Origin: Phytophthora sp. 'mugwort'
Taxonomy: Eukaryota; Oomycota; Peronosporomycetes; Peronosporales; Peronosporaceae
Assembly (NCBI GenBank): GCA_033558025.1
Contig: JAUCEF010000013.1
Location: 4,147,001 to 4,211,000, forward strand
Direction of reading: 5' to 3'
DNA length: 64,000 nucleotides
The stretch's first letter is position 1; the number at the start of each line of letters is the position of its first letter. Position numbers and translations under genes: made by a program. Below the pieces are notes generated by a model, which worked only from the letters and a program-made list of their open reading frames with translations, had not been told where the DNA came from and ran no database searches. This document shows positions 32,019-43,500 of this stretch, piece by piece.

Positions 32019-32099
32019 AGGAAAGCTTTCCGTGAATCGCTTAAGTGGAAAAGCATACATCAAGCTAATATATGAACGCCTCTATAAAGAATCACTTCT

Positions 32100-32660
32100 A
32101 ATTTTTATAATCTTATAATCATTTTTGGTCTCTAATATAGTAACAGCTATGAAATATTACGGTTGAATCAGACGTTATAGAGGTTCTGGTATTGAACTTG
32201 CTGAAGCTAAAAAATCTATAGATATAAAAGATAACAGGGTTGAAAATTTGATGAAAGAAATTGAAGATCTTAGAAATCAGATATCAGAAAAAGTGTTATG
32301 ATGAAGAGTTACAAGAGTTAAAACATCAATTAAACAGTTACAGTCCAAACCAGAAATATGGTTTAATTGATGTTTTAACTCAACAATAAATAAAAGTTGT
32401 ACATACGCAAGATAGTGCGAATTCTATTTCTAAGTACTTTAGAGAGCTTCTGGATAAGAATGTTGATTGTTTGACAGATGATTTCTAGAATCCCTCTGTC
32501 AGCATTGTATAGAATGTATAAAGATTGGTGTATTGATAGCGGTCATAATCATATGCAGAGCACTAACATTGTTTCATACATTAAAGATGGCAATATTAAC
32601 AGAGTTATATATATTAAGAAAATTAAAGGAAATCGCGTAATTCAAGTAATTGTTTAAGTG
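32100..32660 (+). pseudogene. AT-rich remnant resembling a viral-type replication protein C-terminus
   Basis: This strongly A+T-rich stretch has protein-like plus-strand pieces: GIELAEAKKSIDIKDNRVEN near 32180-32240, a Lys/Glu/Gln-rich coiled-coil-like run to 32300, YGLIDVLTQQ near 32360, KYFRELLDKNVDCLTDDF near 32432-32485, and IPLSALYRMYKDWCIDSGHN near 32490-32550, ending in a TAA near 32656. The last block has the pattern of the C-terminal domain of D5-type primase-helicases (acidic stretch, then a Y..W.....G helix), proteins of large DNA viruses and phages. Frame breaks and stops lie between the pieces. The assignment is tentative. Base composition differs from the neighbouring genes, which suggests foreign origin. 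Confidence 0.35.
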
Positions 32661-33312
32661 GGCGATTTCTCTAATTAGTGTCTAGACACGTTGTATATTA
32701 ATTTTTGTTGGGTACAAAGTTTGTAAAGGGGGGAAATAAAAATGCTCGTTGATGAGTAGAAGTTATAGTTCATGTAGGAAAAGCTCATATTGTTATTTGG
32801 TAGGGGGTGGGGCAGCGGGCAAGATTTAGTCAACCTTTATTTTATATTTTGTCTATTTTAATATCTTAAAAGATATGTTTATTTACAATTTTGACTATTT
32901 GTAGACCTTTACTATTTGTATATCTATAATATTTTTTATTTTAAGTAGGAATTCTATGCCCCTCAATAGTATACTTTACTTATTTGGCGAAGCCCCATTA
33001 CTGTGAGCTCGTTTGAGGAGTTTTCGGTGTCCCTCGCTTTATCTCCGAACAACTCCCGATCCTTGCCTTGATTGAGTTTGCTTTTTGTATAAAATCGATG
33101 ATAAATATTGAATTTATTGCAAAAATTATGAAGTGGTCATAGTAAGGTGGACCAGAGGCATAATTTTTGAGGCCGAGTCCCGGATGGGAGCCCGGGTTCC
33201 CGCCAAATGTTTCATAAGCTTCTTATAGCTATTATGAAGTCAAAACCCATGCAAGTTTTGCTCTCGTTATCCATGTATCTGCTCGAAATGGTCCCCGGCC
33301 TCGTGAAAATAT
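32661..33312. other. AT-rich intergenic stretch, no gene seen
   Basis: Low-complexity A+T-rich sequence continues to about 32960, followed by ordinary sequence. No reading frame is supportable. The base composition of the first half matches the virus-like remnant to its left. Confidence 0.5.
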
Positions 33313-34305
33313 CTATAGAAAAGGATGTATGTACGTGTTAAATGTTGCCCAAAAAGTGGGCGGCAGTATAGTTAAGGGATTCACGATGCTCTTGGCGAAC
33401 GCCTCCACGTTGGCGGCGCGCGTAGCTATGTCGGGAGCACCCGCGATGATCTCAACAAACTTGGAGCCAACTATAACTCCGTCCGCAAGTGCACTGGTCA
33501 GCACACGAAGTGCTGACGGGTCGACAAACCGAAGCCTGTCGTGAGCGGTGCTTCACGTTGGCACGAACTGCAGCGATCGAAACAAGAAGTCGTCACGTTA
33601 GCACAACATTCTCACCACGAACGCAACAAACACAGGCAGCAATTTACTCTTGGCCATGAGCGCATCGAGGTTCGGCAGCAGATCGCTAGGGGCGCCCGTG
33701 CAACCAGTAATAATGACGCAGTACACGAAGCCATGCGCCACCGATTCGATAAGCTTCACGCGGTCCTCCGTCATTGTAGGAATATCAGTGGGATGTATGC
33801 AAGCCCGCGCTTGGCCGCATTGTCACTTAACGACTTAGCATCCGCAGGCGGCACGTCCATAATCATGAATCCGTCGACGCCAGCTGAATGTGCCAGCGAA
33901 GTCAGTCCATGCAGCAGCCTCTCCGTCAATTGTGGACGTACCTTTCTGGGCATCGGGGCAGATTTTTTCGTCGCCGTACTGCAACATACTCTTGTAGTAG
34001 CCCATGAGCACCACAGGTGTGGTCAGGCCCTTGGACCGCGCCTCGCTCACTGTGGCCAGGACGTCGTGCAGAGTGATACTCTGGTCCACATCCGCCAGAT
34101 AGGCACGCTGGATGGCCGGACCATCGCCATGCAGGTCCGAGCATGGAATGCTCAGCTTAATGATATTGGCACCACCGCGCTGCATTCCCAGCAGGATATC
34201 CACCGTGTCGGCCATGGTCTTGAACCCGCAGGGCGCGAAGGTGATGAAGGCTGCTGTGTTGTTGGCCTTAGGCTCGGCGAAAACCTCTGCGATGGTCGGT
34301 CACCA
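33313..34305 (-). pseudogene. Tryptophan synthase alpha chain pseudogene with two retained introns
   Basis: The minus strand encodes a TrpA (indole-3-glycerol-phosphate lyase) domain. It begins near 34305 with VFAEPKANNTAAFITFAPCG and continues with ADTVDILLGMQRGGANII and LTTPVVLMGYYKSMLQYGDE. An intron follows (33884-33941, GTACGT...TTCAG), then GVDGFMIMDVPPADAK, PTMTEDRVKLIESVAHGFVY, a second intron (33568-33647, GTAAAT...CTGCAG), and the final glycine-loop and ADGVIVGSKFVEIIAG blocks. Three single-base losses break the frame, near 33785 (before PTMTED), 33552 (before APLTTGFG) and 33507 (before TSALADG). The start of the domain is also degenerate, and no TrpB domain follows, although these are often fused in fungi. 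Intact splice sites mean it is not a retrocopy. Consensus-sequence errors are an alternative explanation for the breaks. Confidence 0.8.
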
Positions 34306-34537
34306 ACAGTTCACAATGCAACCAGTAAGAAAGTCGATTAACCCATATGAAGATGCCGCAATGCCACGTGCACGTGCTCATGTTGCTGTTTGCGGGGGGA
34401 TTTCCGAGTATGCCCTGCCCAAATCGTGATTTCCATCGGAATGACGATATATTTATAATTTTTTTCGCAAGTGCAGTAAGCTAAACCAACGGTGAATCGA
34501 ACTGATCATGGCAGAGCGATATATTCCATTTTTTTTA

Positions 34538-35555
34538 TTAAGCCCCATGTAGGCGCTTCTTGTGCAAGCCATTCTTCTTCGGCTGGATGTGGCTGCGGAT
34601 GCCGCAGGTGGAGCAGATGGGTCGGAACTCGCAAAACAGTGACAGACAAACGGGGCACACGTACGCTGTGGAGATCACCTCGCGATGGCAAAAGCACATC
34701 GCTCGGAAGTCCACCGAGTCCTGAGACGGCAGCTTCAGCAGCTTGCGCGTGGACTGATCAGGCAAATAGATCGAGATCAGGTACTGCAGCAGTCCGCTGT
34801 GGTCGTTGGGCTTGTAGTAGATGCCACCCGTAAGGTACGCGGCCTGTTGCATAAACGACGAGTGCTCCGCCGCGAGGATGCAAGCGTCAACTGCAACATT
34901 CTTCTTCTGGGCCGAAAAGATGCCGTTCATGATGGCAATGTAATGTTCCGAGACGTCCGGAGACTTCTGGATGACCAAGATCCGCGGTCGCAAATCCGGC
35001 TCTTCGTTAATTGCACGATTGATGACTGTGCCCCAGAACAAAACAGAAAAAATAGTAGTATCAGCACGACGCCTACATATTTCATAAGCACCGTAGCAAC
35101 TTACAGCACAGTGAACGCGATAACGACGCAGCGATGGCCGTCCGGTTGGGCTTAGCGGGGTCCAGTGGAGTGTCGCTGAGCTGCTGCAGACGCTGCAAAA
35201 CACCAGCGTTGACTTTTGCGGCCTGTTCAGCGCTTCCGGTGGTGTCCACCTGATCTGAATCTGGATACAGCATGGCACTTTTTCCGGCGTGGGCCGCAAT
35301 AATCATAATGCGGTTGCTGCGGTGCAGCAGCAGGTACGAGTTGACAAACACGAGCGTGCTGGAGATCAGCTGCTGGAGTCCGGTACGGTCAGCAGCACTG
35401 CCGCCCTGCGCGAACCAGTACACCGGATTTGTGTCCATCACCAGCACCAGCAGCCCTTCGTTTGCGGACTCGTTGCTGGACGCCCCGTTCGCCTGCGCGC
35501 TGCTGCTGGCCATGTTGGACTTGGAACTTTGTTGCAATGGTGTAAAGAACACCAT
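34538..35555 (-). CDS. TFB4: TFIIH core subunit TFB4/p34 (GTF2H3 family)
   Basis: Two exons, 35105-35555 and 34538-35025, are joined over a 79 nt GT-AG intron (35026-35104) to give 312 aa. The N-terminal half is a von Willebrand A-like fold starting at LLVLVMDTNPVYWF; the joined sequence crosses the splice as SLCFINRAINEE, matching the family. The C-terminus has the characteristic zinc-binding segment CFCHREVISTAYVCPVCLSL followed by CEFRPICSTC. TFB4 is a structural subunit of the TFIIH core, acting in transcription initiation and nucleotide excision repair in the nucleus. Human p34 is about 308 aa, so the length fits. An ATG 14 codons downstream (35513) is an alternative start. Confidence 0.92.
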
Positions 35556-35719
35556 TTCTAATTACGAAATATTACTACTACTACATTTAGAGACCCCAAT
35601 TTTTGTGACTACCTAGGAGACGATTCGTAAAAATGTACTATAAATTCAGTAACTAACGATATTTTTTACCACGCGTTTTTTTGAAAGAATTAAATGTGCA
35701 ATGACTAGGCTGCTGCTAA

Positions 35720-36934
35720 TTACAGGCTCCAGAACATGGTGGAGACGATGCCCAGGAAGGCGGCGAAGCCGACGGTCACAAGCTGCGACGACCCGTTCTC
35801 TGCGTTCGAAATGCTGGACGAAGTGGCCGGATCGGTGCTCGAGGACGACTGGGTATTGGAAGTGCCAGAACCGGTGCCATGGCTGGTAGTAGTCTCTGAC
35901 GGGTCCGACGAGGTGCCGCTGCCTGGGGCGACCGTGCCCGCACCGACCGATGCGCTCAATGATCCCGACGAGGTGGTCGTGGAGGAGCTTCCCGAAGTCG
36001 ATACGTCACCATTCTTGGAGAACTTGAGGTTCTGGTAGGCCGTCTTTATGGTTCCCTTATCGTCGAAGATGCCAAAGTGCGACTCGACAGTGGTCTTGTC
36101 GTCCGCCTGCTCCTCCTTGTAGGGTGTGTCGAAGCCCGCAAAGTAGTAATACTTCCAGCCCTTGGATTCCGCCAGCTCATAAAAGTCATTCAGGTACGTG
36201 GCTCCGTTCTCCTCCGAAGCCACCGATCCGTTCTTGGCCGAACCGCCTGTGGGCCAGCCCGTCTCACTGATGATGACTTCCATATCGCCAGCCATCTTGA
36301 GCAGCGGTTGAATGCGCTTGTTAAACTGCGCCGCGGCCTTGTCAGCTTCGACCTTCTCCCAGAAGGGAAACTGGTTGATGGTCACGATGTCGCCGGCCTT
36401 GAGCATGTCCGGATACTCTACGAACGTGTCGATGATGTCTGTAATGCTGATGGGCACGCTGATGTCGTTGTCCGCCATAACCTTTTTGAAGTCGGTGATA
36501 TACTCGATGGCTTGGTCGGCCGTGATATCGCCACGGTAAACGGCCTCGCTACCGACGTTGATGCCCACGACGTTGCTGTCGATAAGGCCGGCGGTCATGA
36601 GCTCCTTGAAGGCCTTAACCTCGGCGTCATACACCTTCGAGTCCTCAGACACCCAGACGCCGAGCCACACAGTGAGCGACAGGTCCTTGGCAGCCTTGAG
36701 CACGCCCGACACGTCGCAGTCCGAGAGACTGTAAGTGCGCACGTTGGACGTCATGGTGCTCAGGATCGTGAGGTCAGACGTGATGGTGGTCGAGGACTTG
36801 CACTTGTCGGCATCCCAGTCCGGGCCCTGGCGCAGGTCGTAGTTGAGGCCGTAGAGCTTCTGGTCCAGCGCCGACGTCGGGGACGCTAGCACGGCCACAG
36901 CGGCGGCAGCGGAGAGCGCAAACACGCGAACCAT
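35720..36934 (-). CDS. GH17 glucan beta-1,3-glucosidase, secreted, probably GPI-anchored
   Basis: The 404 aa frame begins at 36934, where MVRVFALSAAAAVAVLAS forms a signal peptide; the open frame extends further upstream, but without a signal. The glycoside hydrolase family 17 barrel covers about residues 25-320. The likely acid/base Glu is in NVGSEAVYRG (near residue 130) and the nucleophile in ISETGWPTGG (near residue 224). A Ser/Thr-rich stalk of about 80 residues follows, and the last 20 residues are hydrophobic after NAENGSSQ, the pattern of a GPI-attachment signal. Such enzymes cleave or remodel beta-1,3-glucan; oomycete walls are rich in this polymer, so a wall-modifying role at the cell surface is likely. 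No introns. The next gene on the strand is TFB4, 165 bp downstream. Confidence 0.9.
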   Translation of the reverse strand: MVRVFALSAAAAVAVLASPTSALDQKLYGLNYDLRQGPDWDADKCKSSTTITSDLTILSTMTSNVRTYSLSDCDVSGVLKAAKDLSLTVWLGVWVSEDSKVYDAEVKAFKELMTAGLIDSNVVGINVGSEAVYRGDITADQAIEYITDFKKVMADNDISVPISITDIIDTFVEYPDMLKAGDIVTINQFPFWEKVEADKAAAQFNKRIQPLLKMAGDMEVIISETGWPTGGSAKNGSVASEENGATYLNDFYELAESKGWKYYYFAGFDTPYKEEQADDKTTVESHFGIFDDKGTIKTAYQNLKFSKNGDVSTSGSSSTTTSSGSLSASVGAGTVAPGSGTSSDPSETTTSHGTGSGTSNTQSSSSTDPATSSSISNAENGSSQLVTVGFAAFLGIVSTMFWSL

Positions 36935-37552
36935 CGTCTTAGGTGGAGGTGGGGGGCGGTGAACCTGAGTTGTACCGACTGAACTCTGTTCAGGAACGCA
37001 AATCGGTGAATGGCGATCAGGCGCCAACTGCGAGAGAGAGTCAGCCTGTCTTTGATACCGGTACTAAGCAGGCGGTTTGCTGGAACTTTTCCTTTAAGTC
37101 AAGCACCCTGAGTTATTGGCGTCGTCGTACGAGTTGAAATGGCAGGCAGCGGTGGCGCGCTGGAGGCCATTAACGGCGTAGCAAAGTGCATGGACTACAT
37201 GTAATTACAGTACACCATGCACGCGTCGTGCTGTTCGCGGGGTCGGAAGTTCGCGCCGCCTTCTTTGCGTTCTCCGATGGCGCGGTAATGGCATCGTGCG
37301 TGCACGCACCTGGACAAGGTAAGGCCGCTTTTACTGTTTGAACGTGGCGCGACTCGACGGTCGTGGAGAATTCGGATCGCGCGTTGTAGTCTGCTTGCCG
37401 CCAGTTGTCATGTACTGTATGTACATGTTTGACTTGAAACACGTAGCTCGTTGAGCTAACAGTGAGCGGGTCAGACACTGGGATGTGTTTGGCGCGACTA
37501 GAAATGGGAGATTCGGAATTGATTTGTTTTGTTGTTTTAGTAACGCATAAGC
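36935..37552. other. Intergenic region between ABCA and GH17 genes
   Basis: This 618 bp stretch holds the 3' end of the ABCA transcription unit and the GH17 promoter. I see a palindromic ATGTACTGTATGTACAT near 37410 and no reading frame with support. Confidence 0.4.
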
Positions 37553-40500
37553 CTACGTCAAGTAGCCCGGGTCGCTATTGTCGCTGCTGGGTTCCGCTCC
37601 GCTACGACGAGAAGCGAAGGAGTTGAAGATCTGCTCCAGCGTGGTCTGGGACAGACTGTACTCCTTGATGCCTAGTGGGATTTTCGCGATTTCGACGGCC
37701 TCAAACATCCGTGAAAGCGCAGTGGCGATCTGCTCTTGACTGTGGGTCGAGTTATGACCTTCCTCGCTTTGATTCCGACGGGAAATGCCATCCACTTTAT
37801 AGCGGCAGAACTCGGCTTGGCGCTCGAGCAGCGTCACGCCGTCGAAGGTTGCCCGGAGGAAGTCATGAAGACGCTGTGCATGATCCTCCGACAACCACCA
37901 GTCGCAAAACGAATCAAGTTCGATGGCGCTCTTTTCACGCCCAAGCTGGGTCGGAAAGGCTGCAGCAGCGAGCTCGGAGCGCGTTGCATTGCCAAGAGCT
38001 ACACACGCTCGTGTGACTTGTGCGCCATCTAACTGAGCTCTTCGTTCTCCCTGAATTTCAAGGTGATCACTAACTTGCTGTACCAGTGCAGAGATTGTGT
38101 CTGACCGGGGCACTTCTAGCTTGCACTCGAGCAGGAATCCTTCCCCGAAACGTGTTTTCAAGTGTGGAATGCTGCCAAAGCAGCGCAGTCTACCGTCCAC
38201 CATAATTCCGGCCTTGCTGCAAAGTGCTTCGCACTCGTCCATTGAATGGGTAGTGAGCATGACGGTCGACCGTCGCGACTGTACCGACGCCTCGAGAATC
38301 ACATCCCAAAGCATTCGCCGTGAGAACGGGTCGACACCAGTGGAAGGTTCATCCAGCACGAGCACACTCGGTTCGCCTATCATCGCGATTGCTAGCGACA
38401 ACTTGCGTTTGTTCCCACCACTTAAACTGCCTGCAAGTTTGTTGGCAAAGCCTCGTATCTGGAGCTTGTTGAGCAAGCGATCAACCTCCTTCGTGAGTCT
38501 GTCGGGTGTCTCGAACCCTTTCAATCGGCCAAAGAGCTCGAGATGTTCGCGAACAGTTAGTAAATCAATCAAGGCATCAAACTGGGGACAGTAGCCGATC
38601 GAATCACGTGCCTGGCTTCGTTCTTTGCGAATGTCGAAGCCGTTAATTGTTGCAGTGCCCGAGGTTGGCAGCAAGTCACCAGTGAGAACTTTCATGGTTG
38701 TCGTCTTTCCGGCGCCATTCACCCCCAGAAAACCAAAGCATTCCCCTTGTTGCAAGCCAAACGAAAGGCATTTGACAGCCCATTTCCCAGTCGGATACGC
38801 CTTCTCAAGGTCCACAATTTGGACGACTTCTGAGCTTGAATCCAGCGAGTTTCCGTGTACACGCTGAGCCTCCGCTGCAACGTCGCTGTCGAGTTCCTCA
38901 GCGTCGACGACCTTACCACGACCGTTATGGATGTGGAGCTTGGCATTATTGCATGGTATACGCTGGTATCTACGTCGTGCAGAATTAAGTATTGACCAGA
39001 ACTGCGCGACACGCCAGCGTATGCTCCCTGCTCGCATGACGTCAATAGCTATGGTCATCACAAGAAATACTGGACACTCAATCATAAGATACCAAATGTC
39101 TGTACCCGCGATGTCGGCGTCAAAAGCACTACGTGTTTTGCTTGTGAGACCAAAAAGCGCGATGAGATCTGCCAGCAGGACATTCAAGAGTCCATTTCCA
39201 AAGGCAAACAGTGGGAAACAGCGCCAAATGAAAACCAAGATCGCATTTGCTGCTTGAGTTGACTCTAAGGAATTCATCGTAAAACTTAGAAGTAGCAATA
39301 AAAGTCCGACTAAAAAGTTAATCATAACGGTGTACAGTAAACATTCGCTCGGTTTTTCCATGACATGTGAAAGCAGGTAGGTCCATGGGGCGATGGCAGC
39401 GCCAAAGAGTGCAAAGAGTGTAATCATGGCGGCTGGGACGTCTTTTGTGCAGGATTCGCAAGTCTCGCCTCTGCTTAAGGACGATGTCACTCCGTACGAA
39501 CGAAGCAGCAAGAGTGCTGCTGCCATTGGTACGAGATATAAAGCGACATCAAAAAGAAAATTCGACAGCCAATACGCGCCAAACGACATTCCGGATAGTA
39601 ATTGCTGGTATTTGGCGTTCTGCTCGAGGTGCTTCTCCTTGACGACGTATGGCATCATCGATGCAGGGATAAATGTGAATGCGATCACGATGAAAACCAC
39701 AGCAGGGAAGCTCAAATACGAGCTGAAGATCGATCGTGTCTTGAAAGAAAGCGGCAGTGGGTGTGACGACACTCGAATTGTCACGTTTCGGCCTGATCCG
39801 CTCCCGCCCGAAGCCTTCGCAAGCAGAAAACGATGGATAGTACTATCAATCATGTGTTTGTACGTAGACGCCGCATGAATAGAGGACGAGTTTGCCTGAA
39901 GGTTGTAACTCAACGTATTTGTCGAGTCGGAGGCATACAAAAGGTAGCCACCGAATTGGCCTTTAACGGGAGCTAAGGTCGGAGCATGAGAGAAATCCGC
40001 GTTCGATTTATATCCGTACCCTTTCTCAAAAACAAGCTCCGCAAACCGCAGGTTGTAGCCGCTAGTATCATTTGGTTCGATTCGAGGTGAGTCGTACGTC
40101 CTCCCAAAAACTGTTGGCGTCTTGGATGCATTATACACGGTTGCCTCCATCTCAATTTCGTACGCAATGCCATCCACAAAGTACGTAGGCTCCATTAGCT
40201 CGGAGCACCAAGCAGTGTTTCCACCTTCACTCAGGTCGAGACTACTGGGGCAGGCAAACGGTATCGGGGTCTGCTTTGCGAGCGAGTATTGCACAGTTGG
40301 AGAAAGTTCCAACTTCGGATCATCTACCAGCACCGAGCTAAATTTTAACGCTGATAATCCGATGAAGATGGCGGCGACGGGGAGGATGGTACTGAAAAAT
40401 AACATATTAAAGTCGCGCTTGCCACATTGCACCCTTTTACGAAGCAAGGCCGTCATCTGGTTTATGAACACTTTGACAGAATTGTCTGACGAAACCTGTA

Positions 40501-43500
40501 CACGACGGCGTCTAGCCCCACTGTATTCCGTTGTGTCTTTCAAGTTAATTCGTGTAGACTCAGCCAGACTCGCTACTTCCCGAGGTTTAACATGGAGGGC
40601 ATTTGAATCTGTCTTGTCAGTAGAAACCTGTAGTAATACACCGTCGCTACCGTTCTCGGCAACCTTAAGAAAAATCTCCTCGAGTGTAGTCACGGATATG
40701 GCAAAAGAAAGAATACCGAGCTCGTGGTGACTTGTCTCCAGGTCGCGAAATAATGCCGGGAACCCAGCAGATGCCTCGAAAGGAAGCTGAAATGTGAGCT
40801 CGGTTCCAATATCCGACGCGATAATTGCTTGAGGCACGTGCAGTTGAACCAGTATAGCTATTGACCTCGAGATTGAAGATCGATGGTCTCCTCCAGTGTC
40901 GTTCTTGCGCACAAAACTTAGCCGGTACCCCACACCAAAGCGCTTTTTCAGAAACAAGGACGATCCAACACATTGTAATTTTCCTTCGGCCATGATGGCA
41001 ATTCGATCACCTAGAATGTCCGCCTCATCCATAAAGTGGGTCGTCAAGATCAACACACGTCCTGCACGATTACGCTGAATGAGTTCCCACGTGCTGCGTC
41101 GACTATACGGGTCCATACCTGCTGTCGGTTCATCCAAGAAAACTACCGAGCTAGCACCCATGAATGCTATTGCTAAAGACAATTTGCGTTGCATTCCGCC
41201 AGACAAAGCGTGCGATTTCACGGTCCTCTTTTCTCCCAAACCCACTTCGAGAATCTTTTTCTTTATCTCTTTTGCAAGCTCGACCTTATCAGCGATTCCC
41301 TTGAGTCGTCCGTAGAATAACAAATGCTCATACACAGTCAGGTCCGGGTAAAGCACGCTGTGCTGAGGACAATACCCAAGAGATTGTCGAATCAGTCGCA
41401 TATCCGTCACGATTGAGTGACCACGCACCCATGCATTTCCATTCGACGGTGCTGTCATTCCAGTAAGCATGGACATGACGGTCGTTTTTCCAGCTCCATT
41501 ATGGCCAAGCAGACAAGTGATTTGGCCTTCGTATAGCTTCAAATGCAAGCCATGTACTGCAATTTTCACTCCCCCGGGAACCGAAAATTCTTTTCGTAAG
41601 CCTGCCATGACCACTGCACGGCCAGTTCGTTCTTGCTGTTTCAGATCATAAGAAACAGGCTCGATAGTGTCCATCTCCATACCTCCTTCTACTCCCCCAA
41701 GACTTTCAGCTGACACGGTCTTTGATGCCTGTGGACACCAATAGGCTCTTGTGAAGAAAAAATACCACTTTTCCGCGACGCCGAATTCTTGTGGGATGAC
41801 GTTCTCGAAGTATTTTCCTAGCAGAAAATAGAGTAAAGTGTCGAGAAGTTGCATCCCGACGGCGTTCGCAAACCGGAAATTGTTTATCTCTTCGTTGACA
41901 TTGTCGGTGGTTACCCCGACATCGTACGATTCGAGCTTTGCGATGACGCCTATCCCCTGTGCTAGTGAAATTGGTGGGAGTAAAGCTGCAAATGTTCGAG
42001 CACTTTCGCTGCTTTCGTCATTGAAACTGTAGGAAACGAAAAACATCATAAAGAACAGACCCATACCTGCAAGGGAACCTGCTCGTGCCCTTGAAAACAA
42101 ACTGCTGATCATGAAGCCATAACTAAAGCTGCTTGTAGCGAAAGTAAAGAAAAAAATAAACAGCAATTGGATATCAGAGTTGGGAAACAGCAGGGAAGTT
42201 GCCCCACACGTTTGCAGTAACGCGCCAAGCACTAAAATCGGCAGATACGCCAATACCCAGCCAGTAAATAGCTCCTTTTCCCGTGCTCCAAGTATGCACA
42301 TAAGCTCTCGAGACCTTGTTTCTTTTTCTATGAGGAAAGACACGATGACCCTCGAGACGAGGTACAAGTAGGATAACACAAAACCGATCGGAAATACGAG
42401 CGCTACTTTGCCGAAAAACGGAGCATAACGAAAGGCTGGCGTGGGACTTCCATACACGGCTGCACCGTGAAAAGATTGAGGTGCTATCCGCAACGGGACG
42501 AGGAGTTTCTCAACACTCTGTGCCGGGATTGTATCGACGGAAACATTCGATAAACTCACCGAAGCGAGCTCAGTGATAAAAGTTTTGACAGAATTTAACA
42601 ATGTGAAAGCCGTGCCGATAATCATATCGTTCTTGAGTTGTCTCAGTAGTCGGCGATTATTCCCACTGCTCGCAGGCATAACAGCCTGGCGGACTTGGCA
42701 CGTGCCATTGGTTGTCTCTAGTTGGGTATTCCAAGTCGGCATGCAGTTTAGAAACCGTGCCACGAGCGTCTGGAGAGTCATAAATCCTCGAGTTGCATAT
42801 GTCATAGTGTTTTCTGCTGGTGCAAATTTTAGCAGTTGACTGGGTCGAGGTTTCTTTGTCTTTGGTACAGCAGAGAGAGTGCCCGTCGAGTTAAATCGCA
42901 GAGAATATTCGATCGGATAGCCGTTCAAGTCACCAAAAGATGATATTTCATGTGGAAAAGACTGAAAAGCAATGGCTCCATAAATTTTTGGGTGCTGAAC
43001 ATCGATACCGTATTCCTCGCTAGAGACATATTCCTCCAACGAGGTCTCGTTGTCAAAAAAAAAATGTGAATCAGCAAAACTTGGGATTGTCAATAACGAA
43101 ATTCCTCGTACTGACGGTGCAAGCGCAATGCGTGGGTACCAGGTTTCCAATGTCGCGGCGAAGTACTCGCGCGTGTAACGTGTGTCGGGAGTGATTGCAA
43201 TTTTATATGGCACAATTTTTCCCTGACAAGCGTTTGGCACGTGGTACGTCGTGCGCTCCGCTCCAGTGTAGCCGAACAACAAAAACTTTAAAGTACACTC
43301 CATAAGGCCATCTTCTCCTAATTCGTCGAGTTTGTCCCCTTCCGTTAGGGCCTGAAGAGACAAACTCAGTAGCAATCCTGTCATCGTCGTTTCCGTGAAG
43401 TAAAACCTGGGGATTTGAAGACTGCTGCTCAGTATTTCCACCAGTGAACTTGTCGACCTTGTTGAGCTTGATGAGCTATTGCTATTGCCACTCGCGCCTT

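Larger units (their letters stand above)
30406..32030 (+). mobile_element. Second Ty1/copia element, 3'-truncated, possible 5' LTR
   Basis: A copia Gag frame starts at the ATG at 30730. Just upstream, near 30669, GCGGTTATGACCTGGGCCC resembles the primer-binding-site region of the first copia element (GGTTATGAGCCC), so roughly 30410-30665 may be its 5' LTR. Coding similarity continues through protease into the GAG-pre-integrase region and stops near 32030, with no reverse transcriptase or second LTR. It is in the opposite orientation to the first copia element and also sits within virus-like sequence. Confidence 0.65.

Noticed and set aside
32100..32660. The AT-rich stretch as a mitochondrial DNA insertion
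   Set aside because: I recognise no mitochondrial gene in it, and the last block looks more like a primase-helicase end; the possibility stays open until searched.
33884..33941. An apparent frameshift in the TrpA remnant after DAQK
   Set aside because: GTACGT...TTCAG is a good 58 nt intron, and splicing restores GVDGFMIMDV in frame, so this is not a lesion.
33541..34341. A 266-codon plus-strand frame opposite the TrpA remnant
   Set aside because: No recognisable motif; TrpA similarity is strong on the other strand.
36077..36889. A 270-codon plus-strand frame opposite the GH17 gene
   Set aside because: Antisense shadow of a well-supported hydrolase frame, caused by its GC-rich third positions.
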